A stretch of 5,912 bases of DNA. Source: Deltaproteobacteria bacterium. Lineage in GTDB: Bacteria > JAUYMQ01. The stretch is taken from NCBI GenBank assembly GCA_030698575.1, contig JAUYMQ010000203.1, positions 1 through 5,912 on the forward strand, given 5' to 3'. This document shows, in pieces, positions 5,005-5,912 of this stretch; the stretch's first letter is position 1, and every line of letters starts with the position of its first letter. The translations under genes and the position numbers were made by a program. The notes below the pieces were generated by a model that ran no database searches, was not told the origin of the DNA, and worked only from the letters and a program-made list of their open reading frames with translations.

Positions 5005-5912
5005 AGGCACGCATGAAGACAAACCGGGCAATGCTCTCGCCCCTTCTCCTCGCGCTCCTGCTGTCCGTGGCCTGCGGCAGGACCGAGAAGGGTCTGGAGC
5101 CGGTTGCGGAACTCGGTGCCGGTGAGGACAAGCCCGCTTACGGCGACATGCTCGTGACCGCCTCGATCGCGGACGCGCACAACCTCATTCCCTGGCTCGC
5201 CGGCGACGGCGCCTCGATCGCGGTCGCGAGTCTTCTGCTCAATGGCCTCCTCAGCTACGACGGTGATGGGGAACTCTATGGCGATCTCGCGGAACGCTGG
5301 GAAATGTCGGAGGACGGACTCACCCTGACCTTCCACCTGCGCGGCGACGTTCAGTGGCAGGACGGGACCCCCTTTACGGCCGACGATGTGCTCTTCACCT
5401 ACCAGACGCTCATCGATCCCAAGACGCTCACCCCCTACTCGGAGTCCTACAAGCAGGTGAAGAGGGCCGAGGTCCTCGACCCGCGCACCATAAGGTTCAC
5501 CTACGACAAGCCTTACTGCCCGGCGCTCGAAAGCTGGAGCCTGGCGATCGTTCCGAAGCACCTGCTCGCGGAACCCATGGCCAAGGGGGACGATATCTCC
5601 AAGCTCCCCTTTACGCGTGATCCGGTGGGGACGGGCCCCTATCGCCTGAAGGACTGGCAGTCGCAGGAGAGGATCGAACTTGTTTCGAACCACGACTACT
5701 TCGAGGGGCGCCCCTGGATCGATCGGTGGGTGAGCCGGGTCATTCCCGACATGGCCACCCAGTTCCTGCAGCTCAAGGCCGGCGGCATCGACGAAATGGG
5801 GCTTACGCCCACCCAGTGGACGCGCCAGACCGAGACGGCGGCCTTCAAGGGGGCCTTCAAGAAGTTCAAGTATCCCACGAACAGTTACACCTATCTCGGC
5901 TTCAACCTGAAG
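5001..5912 (+). CDS. Extracellular solute-binding lipoprotein, family 5 (peptide/nickel ABC transporter type), partial
   Basis: 304 codons are visible without a stop; the window edge cuts the gene, and family members are usually 500 to 600 residues. A basic start (MKARMKTNRAML) and hydrophobic core lead to lipobox SVAC with lipidated C25 (+2 Gly). SBP_bac_5 signatures are clear: LTLTFHLRGDVQWQDGTPF followed by TADDVLFTYQTLIDP (DGTP at 121-124), and DPVGTGPYRLKDW (from 207) followed by NHDYFEGRPWIDR. Such proteins capture oligopeptides, nickel chelates or similar ligands in the periplasm and deliver them to an ABC permease. The ligand cannot be read from half a protein. The ATG overlaps the LolB-like gene's stop as ATGA, so translation is probably coupled. 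Permease genes, if any, would be to the right of the window. An anchored binding protein is typical of Gram-positives but also seen in some Gram-negative lineages. Confidence 0.92.
   Translation, partial: MKARMKTNRAMLSPLLLALLLSVACGRTEKGLEPVAELGAGEDKPAYGDMLVTASIADAHNLIPWLAGDGASIAVASLLLNGLLSYDGDGELYGDLAERWEMSEDGLTLTFHLRGDVQWQDGTPFTADDVLFTYQTLIDPKTLTPYSESYKQVKRAEVLDPRTIRFTYDKPYCPALESWSLAIVPKHLLAEPMAKGDDISKLPFTRDPVGTGPYRLKDWQSQERIELVSNHDYFEGRPWIDRWVSRVIPDMATQFLQLKAGGIDEMGLTPTQWTRQTETAAFKGAFKKFKYPTNSYTYLGFNLK

Noticed and set aside
4914-5693. A 259-codon minus-strand open frame opposite the solute-binding gene
   Set aside because: The plus strand encodes unmistakable family-5 binding-protein motifs through the same region; the minus frame is a shadow.

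Overview
The window is high-GC DNA (about two thirds G+C by eye) from a Gram-negative bacterium. Three consecutive genes encode lipoproteins with clear lipoboxes, one of them LolB-like, and a probable dxs-tlyA junction precedes them. The overall style fits a deltaproteobacterial-type lineage (Myxococcota, Desulfobacterota or an uncultured relative). That placement is inference; no ribosomal or marker gene is present to fix it. All genes lie on the + strand, and the long open frames opposite them are codon-bias shadows.

Left end (1-922): the last 35 codons of a gene that looks like 1-deoxy-D-xylulose-5-phosphate synthase (dxs) run through a TTGA overlap into tlyA, a 2'-O-ribose rRNA methyltransferase. 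The K-D-K-E catalytic tetrad of TlyA is complete and has exactly the spacing of the mycobacterial enzyme. Its N-terminus carries a low-complexity tail with a three-copy GKAxA pentapeptide repeat.

Middle (923-2111): a 184-base gap holds a 13-bp tandem repeat directly after the tlyA stop, a small inverted repeat, and two GC-rich hairpins just ahead of a ribosome binding site. Then comes a Gfo/Idh/MocA-family NAD(P)-dependent oxidoreductase of unknown substrate.

Right half (2112-5912): a sigma-70-like promoter overlaps the oxidoreductase stop codon. It appears to drive a 5' leader with several hairpins and then three lipoprotein genes: a roughly 15-repeat TPR lipoprotein, a LolB/DUF4292-like lipoprotein, and a family-5 (peptide/nickel type) solute-binding lipoprotein cut by the window edge. 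The last two overlap by ATGA and are probably translationally coupled. The order TPR lipoprotein then LolB-like protein resembles the Pseudomonas lbcA-lolB neighbourhood, suggesting a role in lipoprotein placement or envelope upkeep.

I found no mobile element, CRISPR array, tRNA, rRNA or phage gene. The observations most worth a second look are the triple-lipoprotein cluster, the promoter and leader ahead of the TPR gene (which affect its start), the strong hairpin abutting the solute-binding gene's ribosome binding site, and the unusual termini of TlyA.
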